Source: Candidatus Accumulibacter sp. 66-26 (lineage in GTDB: Bacteria; Pseudomonadota; Gammaproteobacteria; Burkholderiales; Rhodocyclaceae). Taken from it: a DNA stretch of 64,000 nt. Shown one piece after another: positions 1-7,673 of the stretch; the stretch's first letter is position 1; each line of letters begins with the position of its first letter. The position numbers and the translations under genes are program-made. The DNA is taken from positions 1 to 64,000 of the forward strand of contig MKUH01000006.1 in NCBI GenBank assembly GCA_001897745.1, given 5' to 3'. The notes under the pieces are model-generated. The model was not told the DNA's origin. It saw only the letters and a list, made by a program, of their open reading frames with translations, and did no database searches.

Positions 1-167
1 CGGTATTATCTGCAACTCGTCCAACAGGCCGAACCCGCCTGTACTTAAACCACGGAGCCTCTGCGAAACCCGGGGCGATTCATAGCGCTGGCATGAAGAC
101 CCTTCGATAGAATTCGTCCACCGTTCGTTTTCGGGGATGAATTTGTGATCGTGTCCCTGCGCGAAGA

Positions 168-577
168 TTATGCGGTCATGGCCGACGCCATGCGGCGCTG
201 CCCGGCGATGCATGGGCCAGCGCGTTGCTCATGAAATGAATCCGGCAACGCTGTTAGTTGGCCGTGATCACGTTGCGCACCGCGGCTTTTAAGCCCTCGT
301 GAGCATCGGAAATGACGAGCTTGACACCCCGCAGGCCACGACGTTCTTCACGGGGTGAACTGTTCTGATGTTCCGTGAGTGCGTCCCAGAGGTAGCTGTT
401 CGGGCGATATTTTATACAATCGTACTGACGGACGGCGTCGAGCCAGAAAGCTGCTAATGCGCTGCCAGAGGCTGATTGGCCGTGCATAGACACCCTCGTC
501 AATCTTGCCGCCTTCCAAAACTTGCAGGTGCCCGTGACGAACTGGTCCCGCCATTTGTCGTTGCCGCTTCTGTTCAA
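168..577 (-). pseudogene. IS256-family (mutator-type) transposase remnant
   Basis: On the minus strand, 343 down to 254 encodes GLRGVKLVISDAHEGLKAA, a hallmark stretch of IS256/mutator transposases. The frame then stops. The homologous continuation (RCRIHFMSNALAHA) resumes in another frame from about 250 down to 168, where it stops again. Sequence upstream of the hallmark (to 577) is open but I cannot align it to the family with confidence. The copy is therefore frameshifted, lacks both ends and cannot make active transposase. It suggests this edge of the window is old mobile DNA. Positions 1-167 hold no gene I can support. Confidence 0.75.
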
Positions 578-656
578 CTATCTCACTCATCCACATAGTG
601 CCTCTCCAGTTAAATGAGCTGTCATCGGTCGCTTGTATCGAGGGACGCTGTTGCAG

Positions 657-2606
657 TCAGTGACTGCAAACCTGAGCAATTGCCATATCGATGTCGCGGG
701 CGTTGACTATGGCCACGCCTGTCTTGGTCGGCACTCGGCCAATGGCCAAATTGACCGCCATCTGTAGGATTTCCTGAACGTTGGCCAAGGGCTGACCCGC
801 CAACTGCTGGGCCGTTTCCGCCAGCGAAACTTCAGTTGCCATGCGTGCCTTGGAACGCTGCTGCCACTGGGTAAGGTAATCAAGCACCGTGGCTTGATCC
901 GGCAAATTAAACGCTACCTTCTCCGTAAAGCGCCCGCCACGCAAGGCGGCCGCATCCATTGCCTCCGGATGATTGGTTGCGGCGATGAAAAGCACATCCG
1001 GAATCCGCCCCGCCGAGCCGTCGATCGCTGACAGCAACTTGTTGGTCACGACCGAGCTTTGACTCATCCGCCGATCGGCCAGGACATCATCCGCCTCGTC
1101 GATAAACACCACACAGGGGCGCAACTCGCTTGCTTCGTCGAGAATGTCATCGACCCGCTCTGGATTCGACAGCAAGTCCAGGCCGCTGACGGGCAAGAAC
1201 GCCCACTGCGCCGTCTTGGCTAAGGACCGGGCGCACAAGGTCTTGCCCGTGCCGGGAGGGCCATAGAACAGCACGCCGTGCGGCACAGACCCGCCCATGG
1301 CCTCAATATCGACGATCCGCGCCATCCGGTGCGCCAGCGACTCCAGACGCGTCCGCGCCTCGCTGGACAGAACCAGGTGATCCAGCGTGGGCGTGTTCTC
1401 CGGGAAATGTCCGGAGCGTCCTTGCAAGGTGCGCAGGGCGACCTGTAGATCGTTATAGCTAATCGCCTGGCTATGGTCTGGCCGACGGTTCACTTCATTC
1501 ATGATGGCAGTAATCCGCACCACAGAGAACCCGGCCCAACGGTCCGTTGCCACCGTCAGTGCAGAAGCCGCTAACGGGCCTCGGGCATGAGACTGAATCA
1601 GATGGCGTCGGGCCGGCGCGTCGGGGGGCGGGATCTCAATCTTGAAATCGAAGCGCCCTTCGCGCACCGCCGCGCTGTCAAGACGATCCAGGTGATTGGT
1701 CGCCGCGACGACGACGACACCCGTCCTGCGGATTTCCACCAACTCAGTGAGCATGATATTGACCGCCTTGAGGCTGTCGCCATCCATGTTGGCCGTGTCC
1801 CGTGACGACAGCAAACTATCGACCTCGTCGAAGAACAGCACGCAGGGGGCCCGGGCACGTGCTTCCTGGAACGCCACCGGCAGGCGCGCCGGCATATCAC
1901 CGATCCACTTCGAGGCGACATCGCCATAGGTCAGCGTCAGGAAAGGCAGGTTCAGCTCCCCGGCCAGTGCTTCCGCGAGATAAGTTTTGCCATTACCCGG
2001 CTTGCCGGTAAGCAAGATGCCATTCCGCGAGGGGCGGTCGGACTGCCCACCTTGAATGACTTCCTGGCCGGCGGCCAACAGGCGTTCCTTGATCGCTTGC
2101 ATGCCGGCGACCTCGGCAAAGCGGAAGCGTGGCCGTCGCACATCACAGCACTGGATTCCCGGCGAGCTCTGCGCTTCGGCCTCCGTCGTCCCGGCTTGTG
2201 TGCGGACAGCGCGCTGTTGCGCCCAAGGGGGTGTGGGCCGGACCAGCAACCAGCGCTGGCGAACGTAGGTGACCAAGCAGATGCCGCTGATCACCCAGAT
2301 CTCCGGGAATTGCTCGGGTTGTCCCCAGACTCGGAACAGCATCAGGCCACAGAGTGCCAGGTGCATGGCGGCGATGCTTGGCGATACGTAGATCGGTTCG
2401 ACAAGTAGCCCCCAGATGACCAGGATGCTGACGAGGCACAGCCACACGCCGAAGAAGCCCGTGAAGGTTGCAAACTTGCCCGGCTCGGGCAGCGGGCTGA
2501 TGTTGCCCATCAACGATGCCAGGACCAAAACGATACCGACGAGCAGCGCCCAACCATTCACAGCGTCAGTCGCGCGGACGGCGTAATGCTGCAGCCGTTC
2601 ATTCAT
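657..2606 (-). CDS. Membrane-anchored tandem AAA+ ATPase (CDC48/FtsH-like modules)
   Basis: 649 residues. The first ~125 hold about four hydrophobic segments, so the protein is probably an inner-membrane protein with a cytoplasmic ATPase. Two AAA+ modules follow. The first has Walker A GKPGNGKT, Walker B FFDEVD and the sensor-1-like AATNHLDR. The second has GPPGTGKT, FIDEAD and AATNHPEA, so both look catalytically intact. Tandem AAA+ proteins remodel or extract protein substrates; the substrate here is unknown. The start overlaps the stop of the upstream 119-residue gene (ATGAATGA), which implies translational coupling and a shared job. I do not recognise it as a named gene. The combination of N-terminal membrane helices with two CDC48-like modules is unusual. 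Confidence 0.85.
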   Translation of the reverse strand: MNERLQHYAVRATDAVNGWALLVGIVLVLASLMGNISPLPEPGKFATFTGFFGVWLCLVSILVIWGLLVEPIYVSPSIAAMHLALCGLMLFRVWGQPEQFPEIWVISGICLVTYVRQRWLLVRPTPPWAQQRAVRTQAGTTEAEAQSSPGIQCCDVRRPRFRFAEVAGMQAIKERLLAAGQEVIQGGQSDRPSRNGILLTGKPGNGKTYLAEALAGELNLPFLTLTYGDVASKWIGDMPARLPVAFQEARARAPCVLFFDEVDSLLSSRDTANMDGDSLKAVNIMLTELVEIRRTGVVVVAATNHLDRLDSAAVREGRFDFKIEIPPPDAPARRHLIQSHARGPLAASALTVATDRWAGFSVVRITAIMNEVNRRPDHSQAISYNDLQVALRTLQGRSGHFPENTPTLDHLVLSSEARTRLESLAHRMARIVDIEAMGGSVPHGVLFYGPPGTGKTLCARSLAKTAQWAFLPVSGLDLLSNPERVDDILDEASELRPCVVFIDEADDVLADRRMSQSSVVTNKLLSAIDGSAGRIPDVLFIAATNHPEAMDAAALRGGRFTEKVAFNLPDQATVLDYLTQWQQRSKARMATEVSLAETAQQLAGQPLANVQEILQMAVNLAIGRVPTKTGVAIVNARDIDMAIAQVCSH

Positions 2607-2958
2607 AACGGATCTCCAGCCGACGGCCGTTCCAACCCCAACCCATCAACCCTGCCTGACTAGCCTGCCGGTCATCGATAGCTTGCAGAAGTTGCGTCGG
2701 AACTTCGTCCTTGCGCCGCTTCCTGTCCATGGCAATGCGCACGGCGACCACCTGGCGCTGCAGGGCAGGGTCGTAGCGGTGGGCGAAGGACAGGGCCTTG
2801 CACCCCGCAGCGGTAGTGCACATCGCGGTCGCCTCGTGTGGTGAGAGCGGAAAGGGTGGGCCGTCGAGCTTGCGGATATAGAATAGGCTACACAAGGCGA
2901 TCACGATGCCGATCATCGGATAGCGGAGGTGGCGGGAGAGGGTAGTCAGTGATTTCAT
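2599..2958 (-). CDS. Small single-span membrane protein, unknown function
   Basis: 119 residues with one N-terminal transmembrane segment (about residues 14-29, IGIVIALCSLFY) and a probably periplasmic or soluble C-terminal part containing two cysteines (CTTAAGC). It starts at 2958 behind CTGGAG and its stop overlaps the AAA+ gene start, so the two are one operon. A promoter of the accessory-region type lies immediately upstream (2978-3015). No family recognised. It could be a partner or membrane receptor of the AAA+ protein, which is inferred from context only. Confidence 0.7.
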   Translation of the reverse strand: MKSLTTLSRHLRYPMIGIVIALCSLFYIRKLDGPPFPLSPHEATAMCTTAAGCKALSFAHRYDPALQRQVVAVRIAMDRKRRKDEVPTQLLQAIDDRQASQAGLMGWGWNGRRLEIRYE

Positions 2959-2977
2959 AATGGCTCCAGTACAGCCG

Positions 2978-3015
2978 ACTTTATCGGGCGAGCTTCGACT
3001 TTCAAGTCCCCAAAT
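2978..3015 (-). promoter_or_regulatory. Accessory-region promoter, copy 1 (ATTTGGGG box, -35, -10)
   Basis: On the minus strand ATTTGGGGA (3007-3015) abuts -35 CTTGAA (3001-3006), followed by a 17-bp spacer and -10 TAAAGT (2978-2983). The predicted start of transcription near 2971 gives a leader of about 13 nt before the 119-residue gene. The same arrangement occurs at four other places in 4,200-7,620. Confidence 0.6.
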
Positions 3016-3046
3016 CGACTCGCCCGAAACGTCATTGCCGGAGAAA

Positions 3047-3511
3047 TTAACGATCGCTGACCGTCAGATTGGCTTCCTTAGCCTTGAGGATTTCCCGGGT
3101 TGCCTTATAGATCTGCCAAGGGCCAACCAGCCAGCCAAGCATGGCTGAGAACACCAGATGGACCGATAACGAGAAGAAGCGCGTCAGCGGATGGTAGTAG
3201 CCGCCGCCTGAGTCAAAAAAGCGGGAGAGGGCGCTCCAGCCAAAAGGGAGGAAGGTCAGCGCTAACGCCCCGATGACGATCTGCTCCCAGGTCAAGGCCG
3301 TCCGACTCAGGAAGAACAGGCTGGCCACCAGGATGACGCCGCTGATTGCCAGTTGTTTGTAGAAGTGGCTTGTCACTGCCTGATTGTGAGCGACCAGGCA
3401 GTGACCACACAACACTTCGCCGTCGCCAATCTGGCACTCCGGGCATAGCGCCCGTTGGCAGGATGTACACAAGCCGATCGCGTCGGTGTCCGGATGATTC
3501 GCGCATTTCAT
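3047..3511 (-). CDS. B-box-like zinc-binding membrane protein
   Basis: 154 residues from the ATG at 3511, which has GGGAG six bases upstream; a longer open frame exists but has no such signal. The N-terminus is cysteine-rich (CANHPDTDAIGLC, CTSCQRALCPEC, CGHC) and resembles B-box zinc-finger heads found on bacterial membrane proteins. Three hydrophobic segments follow (about residues 52-70, 73-90 and 112-130). The function is unknown. It is divergent from the HTH regulator at 3609, and the gap between them carries a repeated TGACGTAAA. Confidence 0.65.
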   Translation of the reverse strand: MKCANHPDTDAIGLCTSCQRALCPECQIGDGEVLCGHCLVAHNQAVTSHFYKQLAISGVILVASLFFLSRTALTWEQIVIGALALTFLPFGWSALSRFFDSGGGYYHPLTRFFSLSVHLVFSAMLGWLVGPWQIYKATREILKAKEANLTVSDR

Positions 3512-3559
3512 GGTTTGCTCCCTGATTAAATTGTTGTAATCCATTACCGGCTGGGATTG

Positions 3560-3583
3560 TGACGTAAACACGGCTGACGTAAA
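3560..3583. repeat. Direct repeat TGACGTAAA x2 in a divergent promoter gap
   Basis: TGACGTAAA occurs at 3560-3568 and 3575-3583, 15 bp apart start to start, between the zinc-binding membrane protein (minus) and the HTH gene (plus). The position suits an operator for the neighbouring HTH protein; this is inference. Confidence 0.35.
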
Positions 3584-3608
3584 AGCAGCCAACAGCGACC
3601 ATCCGTGG

Positions 3609-3854
3609 ATGGTTGACGCAGGTGCTCCTCCATTTGATCTCGACCTTCGCCAGACCCTCGGCGAGAACCTCCGTCGTCTGCGCGCGGAGCGGGATTGGTC
3701 GCAAGAAGATCTCGCCTTCGAGTGCCAACTGCACCGGACTTTCGTGGCCCACGTCGAAAGGGGCAAGCGCAACATTTCGCTCGACAATATCGCCAAGCTG
3801 GCCAGTGCCTTGGGCGTTCCCGCCTATCGACTGCTCGTTCCGCCCGCCGACTGA
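3609..3854 (+). CDS. XRE-family helix-turn-helix regulator
   Basis: 81 residues, almost entirely one HTH_XRE domain (residues 15-75). It has the typical pattern GENLRRLRAERDWSQEDLAF followed by HVERGKRNISLDNIAKLASALGV. Single-domain Xre proteins of this size usually repress mobile-element or toxin-antitoxin genes. Here it sits alone between divergent small membrane-protein genes, so local autoregulation or control of the accessory region is the natural guess. Confidence 0.85.
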   Translation: MVDAGAPPFDLDLRQTLGENLRRLRAERDWSQEDLAFECQLHRTFVAHVERGKRNISLDNIAKLASALGVPAYRLLVPPAD

Positions 3855-3879
3855 CCATTCCCTGGCCGGCTCGCAGCCC

Positions 3880-4185
3880 CTATCCCTGCGTCAACAGATA
3901 AAGCGCGATACCGGCGGCCATGCCGCTCAGGGCGATGGCCGCGGAAACCATGGCCTGCGCCCCTTGTTGCAACGGCTGACGGTGTCTGAACAGCCAACGG
4001 CTGAACCGCCGAAAATCGTTGGCCGCGTTATCGCTGCGCCCGAGTAGGTGGTTAAAGCCATCGAACAGTACATAGGCCTGGGCGCGTAGGCTGCGGCCGC
4101 GAAGGTGAGCATGGACGCTGCGTGAATCCAGTGCTGCGAAATCCTGCATGAAGCAGCGGTGCTTCGGGTGAGATGGGTTGGTCAT
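3880..4185 (-). CDS. Small membrane protein, unknown function
   Basis: 101 residues. The first ~75 are soluble, histidine- and arginine-rich (HAHLRGRSLRAQAYVLFDGF). One transmembrane segment lies at the extreme C-terminus (about 79-99). It starts at 4185 with GAGGAG upstream and has its own accessory-region promoter at 4215-4252. The layout suggests a tail-anchored protein. No family recognised. Confidence 0.6.
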   Translation of the reverse strand: MTNPSHPKHRCFMQDFAALDSRSVHAHLRGRSLRAQAYVLFDGFNHLLGRSDNAANDFRRFSRWLFRHRQPLQQGAQAMVSAAIALSGMAAGIALYLLTQG

Positions 4186-4214
4186 GGGGGCTCCTCGATG
4201 AAATGACCTTGTCC

Positions 4215-4252
4215 GTTTTACCCATTTCTTGCGCCCTTTCTACCCCCCAAAT
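4215..4252 (-). promoter_or_regulatory. Accessory-region promoter, copy 2
   Basis: Minus strand: ATTTGGGGG (4244-4252), -35 GTAGAA (4238-4243), 17-bp spacer, -10 TAAAAC (4215-4220). It lies about 30 bp upstream of the 101-residue gene start at 4185. Confidence 0.55.
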
Positions 4253-4361
4253 CGCAGGCCAGCCATCCATCGATTGGACGTTGCCCCGGCGCGCCAAATA
4301 CCATCAATCGCTGCCGTTTCAAGCGGGATCTTGCTGGGAAAAAGTTTGCCGTCTCGCTGCT

Positions 4362-4399
4362 ATTTGGGGGCTTGAATCCGAAAGCTTGCCCTGTAGAAC
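4362..4399 (+). promoter_or_regulatory. Accessory-region promoter, copy 3
   Basis: ATTTGGGGG (4362-4370), -35 CTTGAA (4371-4376), 17-bp spacer, -10 TAGAAC (4394-4399). Transcription would start near 4406, just before the leader ORF at 4411. The spacer also resembles copy 1 (CGAAGCT/CGAAAGCT and GCCC). Confidence 0.6.
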
Positions 4400-4410
4400 A
4401 GGAGGAAGCG

Positions 4411-4467
4411 ATGGGCCTTATCGAATTGACCATCGTCCCATTCTTTTTGTTGAAGGAGCTTTCATGA
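4411..4467 (+). CDS. 18-residue hydrophobic leader ORF coupled to the next gene
   Basis: A perfect AGGAGG precedes ATG at 4411 with five bases between. The 18-codon frame (MGLIELTIVPFFLLKELS) ends in a TGA that overlaps the ATG of the next gene (ATGA at 4464-4467). The Shine-Dalgarno for the downstream gene lies inside this ORF. It could be a translational-coupling leader or a tiny membrane peptide. The signals are strong; there is no homology evidence. Confidence 0.5.
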   Translation: MGLIELTIVPFFLLKELS

Positions 4468-4844
4468 AAATTGCAAAACAGGCCCGGGCGCATCGGCCCT
4501 CCCTACCAACTATCCGCTTCAACCGCGATGTCGAATGTCGCGCCCGGGAGTTGCGGTTGATCCACCAGATGGCACGCAATACGCCAACCGAAAATCGGCG
4601 TCTCGCCAAGGTAATTGCCCGTCAGCGCCATTGCCTTCGCCAGACGCTTGGCGAGGTCCGCCGTTACGCCCGGCGAATCGCTCGCCTGAGCCCCCCAGAA
4701 CGGCAGGCGATCCGCCAGCTGCAGGATTCCCCGTTCTACGTGGGCCTTGGAACTGCCTCGGCATTGCAGCGGGATTACCCAGATTCGCGCCATAGGGATG
4801 ATCTCGATTGGCTGTTTGACGACGCCGAGGCGGGCGATGCGTAA
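4464..4844 (+). CDS. Hypothetical basic protein of the accessory region
   Basis: 126 residues from the ATG at 4464 (AAGGAG upstream), strongly arginine-rich and predicted mostly helical (ARELRLIHQMARNTPTENRR and so on), with an acidic tail (DDLDWLFDDAEAGDA). The open frame extends further upstream, but the promoter and leader ORF at 4362-4467 rule out an earlier start. It could bind nucleic acid, judging by charge alone. No family recognised. Confidence 0.6.
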   Translation: MKIAKQARAHRPSLPTIRFNRDVECRARELRLIHQMARNTPTENRRLAKVIARQRHCLRQTLGEVRRYARRIARLSPPERQAIRQLQDSPFYVGLGTASALQRDYPDSRHRDDLDWLFDDAEAGDA

Positions 4845-5202
4845 CCGGCATTCAGTGACCCGGATCAAAAAGCCAAGCGCTGGCGGTTGTCACCCTTGCT
4901 TGCGCGGAACAAGCACTCGCCCTGTTGGCCCCTAGCGGGCAGCTTGGCGCGCCTATCGCGATCCGGCAGGACGCTGGTGGTCGCCGTTGGCAGCGTGGGT
5001 GGAAGCCGTCGAGCGAATCGCCTTTGGCCCGCAACATTCGTCGAACTGCGATGGCGAGCGCGATGGGCCGCGGGTGTAGCGCATTGACATGGACCCGAAC
5101 TACGTATCGGGTTGCGGTCAGTACGGATCCGTTATCGCTAGCCAGCTAGGGCGCCTATCTGTGCAACGCGCGGCCTCTTGAATCTGCTATTGGGAGGAAT
5201 TC
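4845..5202. other. Gene-free gap
   Basis: About 360 bp between two accessory genes. No convincing ORF with a start signal, no strong terminator and no copy of the accessory-region promoter was found. The only clear signal is GGGAGGAATTC just before the next gene. Confidence 0.5.
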
Positions 5203-5685
5203 ATGACTGATGTAATGGTGGTAATGGCGATTGTGCTGGCTGCTGCGGGAGGCGGTCTGTATGTTTCCTCCCGACCGGTCCGCCCAAGTCGGCGGGAAAT
5301 CCGTGAAATCGAGATTCTGAAAAGCCTCGAACGGATCGAAGAAGTAATGAAGCAACACGCCAAAGGCCTGTTGCCATATGAGGTTCCCGATTCATCTGCC
5401 GCCTGTTTTATGCCGCTTTATAACCGTGAGAGGCTCGACAACTGCCGGGTCTGCGGCTGTTGCAACTGTCTGCAAGTGTTCGTGCCCGAACTGATCAAAC
5501 GCTGGACGGATGATGGGCTGACCGCCTGCTGTCCTTACTGTGGCATTGACGGCGTGGTGAGCGATCGGGACGGCGTGTCACTGAACGTGCGGACCATACT
5601 GTCTATGCACCATGAACATATTGTGGGGCGACCTGCGCAGCAAGCCGAGGATCCGGACTCTTCGCCCCGTCAGGAAAAGCCATGA
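5203..5685 (+). CDS. Membrane-anchored zinc-ribbon-like protein
   Basis: 160 residues with a strong GGAGG Shine-Dalgarno. An N-terminal transmembrane helix (about 5-22) is followed by a charged stretch and a cysteine cluster (CRVCGCCNC around 81-89, then ACCPYCGIDG around 108-117). This could hold one or two zinc ions. The stop overlaps the next gene (ATGA), so the two are translated together. Function unknown; proteins with this CCPYCGIDG signature are, as far as I recall, found on integrative elements. Confidence 0.65.
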   Translation: MTDVMVVMAIVLAAAGGGLYVSSRPVRPSRREIREIEILKSLERIEEVMKQHAKGLLPYEVPDSSAACFMPLYNRERLDNCRVCGCCNCLQVFVPELIKRWTDDGLTACCPYCGIDGVVSDRDGVSLNVRTILSMHHEHIVGRPAQQAEDPDSSPRQEKP

Positions 5686-6212
5686 AGACCCCCTCGTTCA
5701 GGCCACCGCTGACCCAGGCGGGTGATGTGATCCATCTTCGCTACCCATTCGCTCGCTTCATCCGGCAGCGTCAGCGGCGACCAGAGGTCAGCCTGCAGCG
5801 TGCCTGGGCGATGGAGAAACGGCTTTGCCGGCCATTTTTTCGTCGCAGCAGCAGTATGTACTGGCTGGTGCTTGAATATCGGCATCTCTTCCTGCCGGCC
5901 TGGCCCCGGATTCGGGTCAAGCTGCTCGATGTTGGCCGCCTAACCGACAGGCGGGGGTTCCGCCCCGACAAACAGAACGCACCGTTTCGCGCGCGGCTAG
6001 CGACCTGGGCGGAAAAGTCCCGCAGCATTTGTCGGGAATTGGGGCACGACTGGATTGAGGACGGGGACGGTCCCGGTAGCTGGGTATGTGTTCAGTGCAA
6101 GAAGGAAACGATGTGGCGAGCTCAACCGCCTTCGCATGTTTTCCTGACCCCGTTGCCGCATGCGCTCGGGATCGAGCGCTATCTGGAATGGCGTCGCAAA
6201 TCGCAACACTGA
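5682..6212 (+). CDS. Hypothetical basic protein, coupled to the zinc-ribbon gene
   Basis: 176 residues, very arginine-rich, with a lone CxxC (CVQCKKE) near residue 145 and no transmembrane segment. The start overlaps the stop of the preceding gene by four bases. No family recognised. Coupled translation with the zinc-ribbon protein suggests that the two products act together. Confidence 0.6.
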   Translation: MKTPSFRPPLTQAGDVIHLRYPFARFIRQRQRRPEVSLQRAWAMEKRLCRPFFRRSSSMYWLVLEYRHLFLPAWPRIRVKLLDVGRLTDRRGFRPDKQNAPFRARLATWAEKSRSICRELGHDWIEDGDGPGSWVCVQCKKETMWRAQPPSHVFLTPLPHALGIERYLEWRRKSQH

Positions 6213-6277
6213 TAGCGAAATCGCGACTGGGTTAGCCGCCCGATGTCGCTCCACCTGAGCACAGAGTGGCCATCACG

Positions 6278-6406
6278 TCAGTCATCGTCCGCGTTACGGC
6301 GCCGGCTGCGCACCATGACGATGATTCGGGCGATCACGCCGAGTCCGATGAATACGCAAACGAAGAGTAGTGTGCCGACTAGCTCAGCTTGGGTCAGGCT
6401 TTCCAT
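6278..6406 (-). CDS. Possible 42-residue membrane peptide
   Basis: From the ATG at 6406 a 42-residue protein would contain one clean transmembrane helix (VGTLLFVCVFIGLGVIARII) and a basic then acidic tail (RSRRRNADDD). It lies 11 bp downstream of the 233-residue gene on the same strand, so it could be the end of that operon. The Shine-Dalgarno is weak. Real small gene or chance frame is undecided. Confidence 0.4.
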   Translation of the reverse strand: MESLTQAELVGTLLFVCVFIGLGVIARIIVMVRSRRRNADDD

Positions 6407-6417
6407 GGTTTTCCGGC

Positions 6418-7119
6418 TCAGACGGCGTAGGCGGTGACCATCACCGGCCGCGTTTTCTGGCGTACAAGAACGAATCCCCATCGTAAATCCGGATTGACCC
6501 AGAGCTCTCCCGGTCGGTTGGCAGCAGGGGCATGATTGATGGGCGGTTCGACGCGCTGCCTGGCGCCAGTTGCAATGCGCCGGAGAAGGCGCCAGCGCTC
6601 ACTCGGCTCCAATTGGCAGAGGCGCTGGCCGAAGCGATCCAGAGCGTGGGCGCTGACCTCTACCGGGCCGACCGCTGGCACCGTCAGGAGGGAGCGCAGG
6701 GGTTGGCGAACCGTGATGGTCTCGCCGGGCGTGCCGTTGGGCGTCTTGAGCCAAGTGGTGTCATGGCTCACAACAATCGCGGCCCCGGCAAAGCGGGTGG
6801 CAAGGAAATGGCCATATGGTAGGAGGTGAGGCTTGCCGGTCCCCGCCGGATCGCTGGCAACAGATGCTCGGGCAACCTTTCGGATGGCGCCGGCACTGAC
6901 GGTTAAGACAAGTCCTTTGCCGGTTTGGGTCTCGCCGAAAATTGAGCGCTGGCCGAGGAGCCAATGCAGTGCTGAAAGTTCGGCGACGATGTGCGGGTCG
7001 GGCAAGTCATTCTGCACGTTAACCCGCAGCGTTTCGCTGCGTTGGCCATGGCGCCAGTGGATGTCGAAGCTCCGGGGCTCGTTGGCCACGAGCGCGCAGT
7101 AAGTTGTAAGAATGTTCAT
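6418..7119 (-). CDS. Hypothetical protein of the accessory region
   Basis: 233 residues, soluble, with no recognised domain. There is a conserved-looking HALDRFGQRLCQLEPSERWR segment around residue 158 and a C-terminal RWGFVLVRQKTRPVMVTAY strand pattern that resembles small RNase or toxin folds, but I cannot support that call. It starts at 7119 with AAAGGAAG upstream and has an accessory-region promoter at 7162-7199. Confidence 0.65.
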   Translation of the reverse strand: MNILTTYCALVANEPRSFDIHWRHGQRSETLRVNVQNDLPDPHIVAELSALHWLLGQRSIFGETQTGKGLVLTVSAGAIRKVARASVASDPAGTGKPHLLPYGHFLATRFAGAAIVVSHDTTWLKTPNGTPGETITVRQPLRSLLTVPAVGPVEVSAHALDRFGQRLCQLEPSERWRLLRRIATGARQRVEPPINHAPAANRPGELWVNPDLRWGFVLVRQKTRPVMVTAYAV

Positions 7120-7161
7120 ACGGCTTCCTTTAAGTCATCGGGCACATTGCCCATGGCTTCA

Positions 7162-7199
7162 AAGCTACCGGACTGTGTTTCGTTTTCTAGGGGGCAAAT
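7162..7199 (-). promoter_or_regulatory. Accessory-region promoter, copy 4 (variant box)
   Basis: Minus strand: ATTTGCCCC (7191-7199), -35 CTAGAA (7185-7190), 17-bp spacer, -10 TAGCTT (7162-7167). The G-run of the other copies is a C-run here, while spacing and both hexamers are kept. Confidence 0.5.
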
Positions 7200-7577
7200 G
7201 CAGAGCAGTTGGGCCGATTCGAAGAGGGCTGAGGTCTCTTAGGGATCAAATCTAGGCAGTTGTTGCCGGAAACTCTTCATCGTTCGGTCATAAGCCGACC
7301 AACTGCCTAATGCCGATGGAAACGGGGAATCATTTGGTCATTCCAGTCGTCGCGCGCGGATCCGGACAGTAATCCATCGTTCTTCTGCTGTTCAGCCTCG
7401 AGTGGTCGTGGAACGGCTGTTTCCCTCTCTGGTGAATGCGAAAACTGTCGACCTAAGACCCAAACCAGCAGGCGACTTGATGATGTCCTGGAGAGCAATT
7501 CCGTCTGTCTGCCGTGAAGCTATTCATCGTCGCAGACGGACGAGTGCCTAGGATTTCGTGACGCTTAACAATGGCGC
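7200..7577. other. Gene-free gap between divergent accessory genes
   Basis: About 380 bp between two accessory-region promoters facing apart. The only frame of note (63 residues, minus strand, 7307-7498) has no start signal or recognisable content. I see no strong hairpin. Confidence 0.45.
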
Positions 7578-7615
7578 ATTTGGGGGCTAGCAATTGTGGG
7601 GTTCGCCTGTAGCTT
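7578..7615 (+). promoter_or_regulatory. Accessory-region promoter, copy 5
   Basis: ATTTGGGGG (7578-7586), -35 CTAGCA (7587-7592), 17-bp spacer, -10 TAGCTT (7610-7615). Predicted transcription start near 7622, about 50 bp before the gene at 7674. Confidence 0.55.
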
Positions 7616-7673
7616 ATTTAAGGCCAGTAGTGCATTGGCTGCTGGCGAACCGATCAACGAAACGGAGATTTCC

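Noticed and set aside
1587-2408. Plus-strand open frames opposite the AAA+ gene
   Set aside because: They are shadows of a gene with clear AAA+ motifs and have no start signals.
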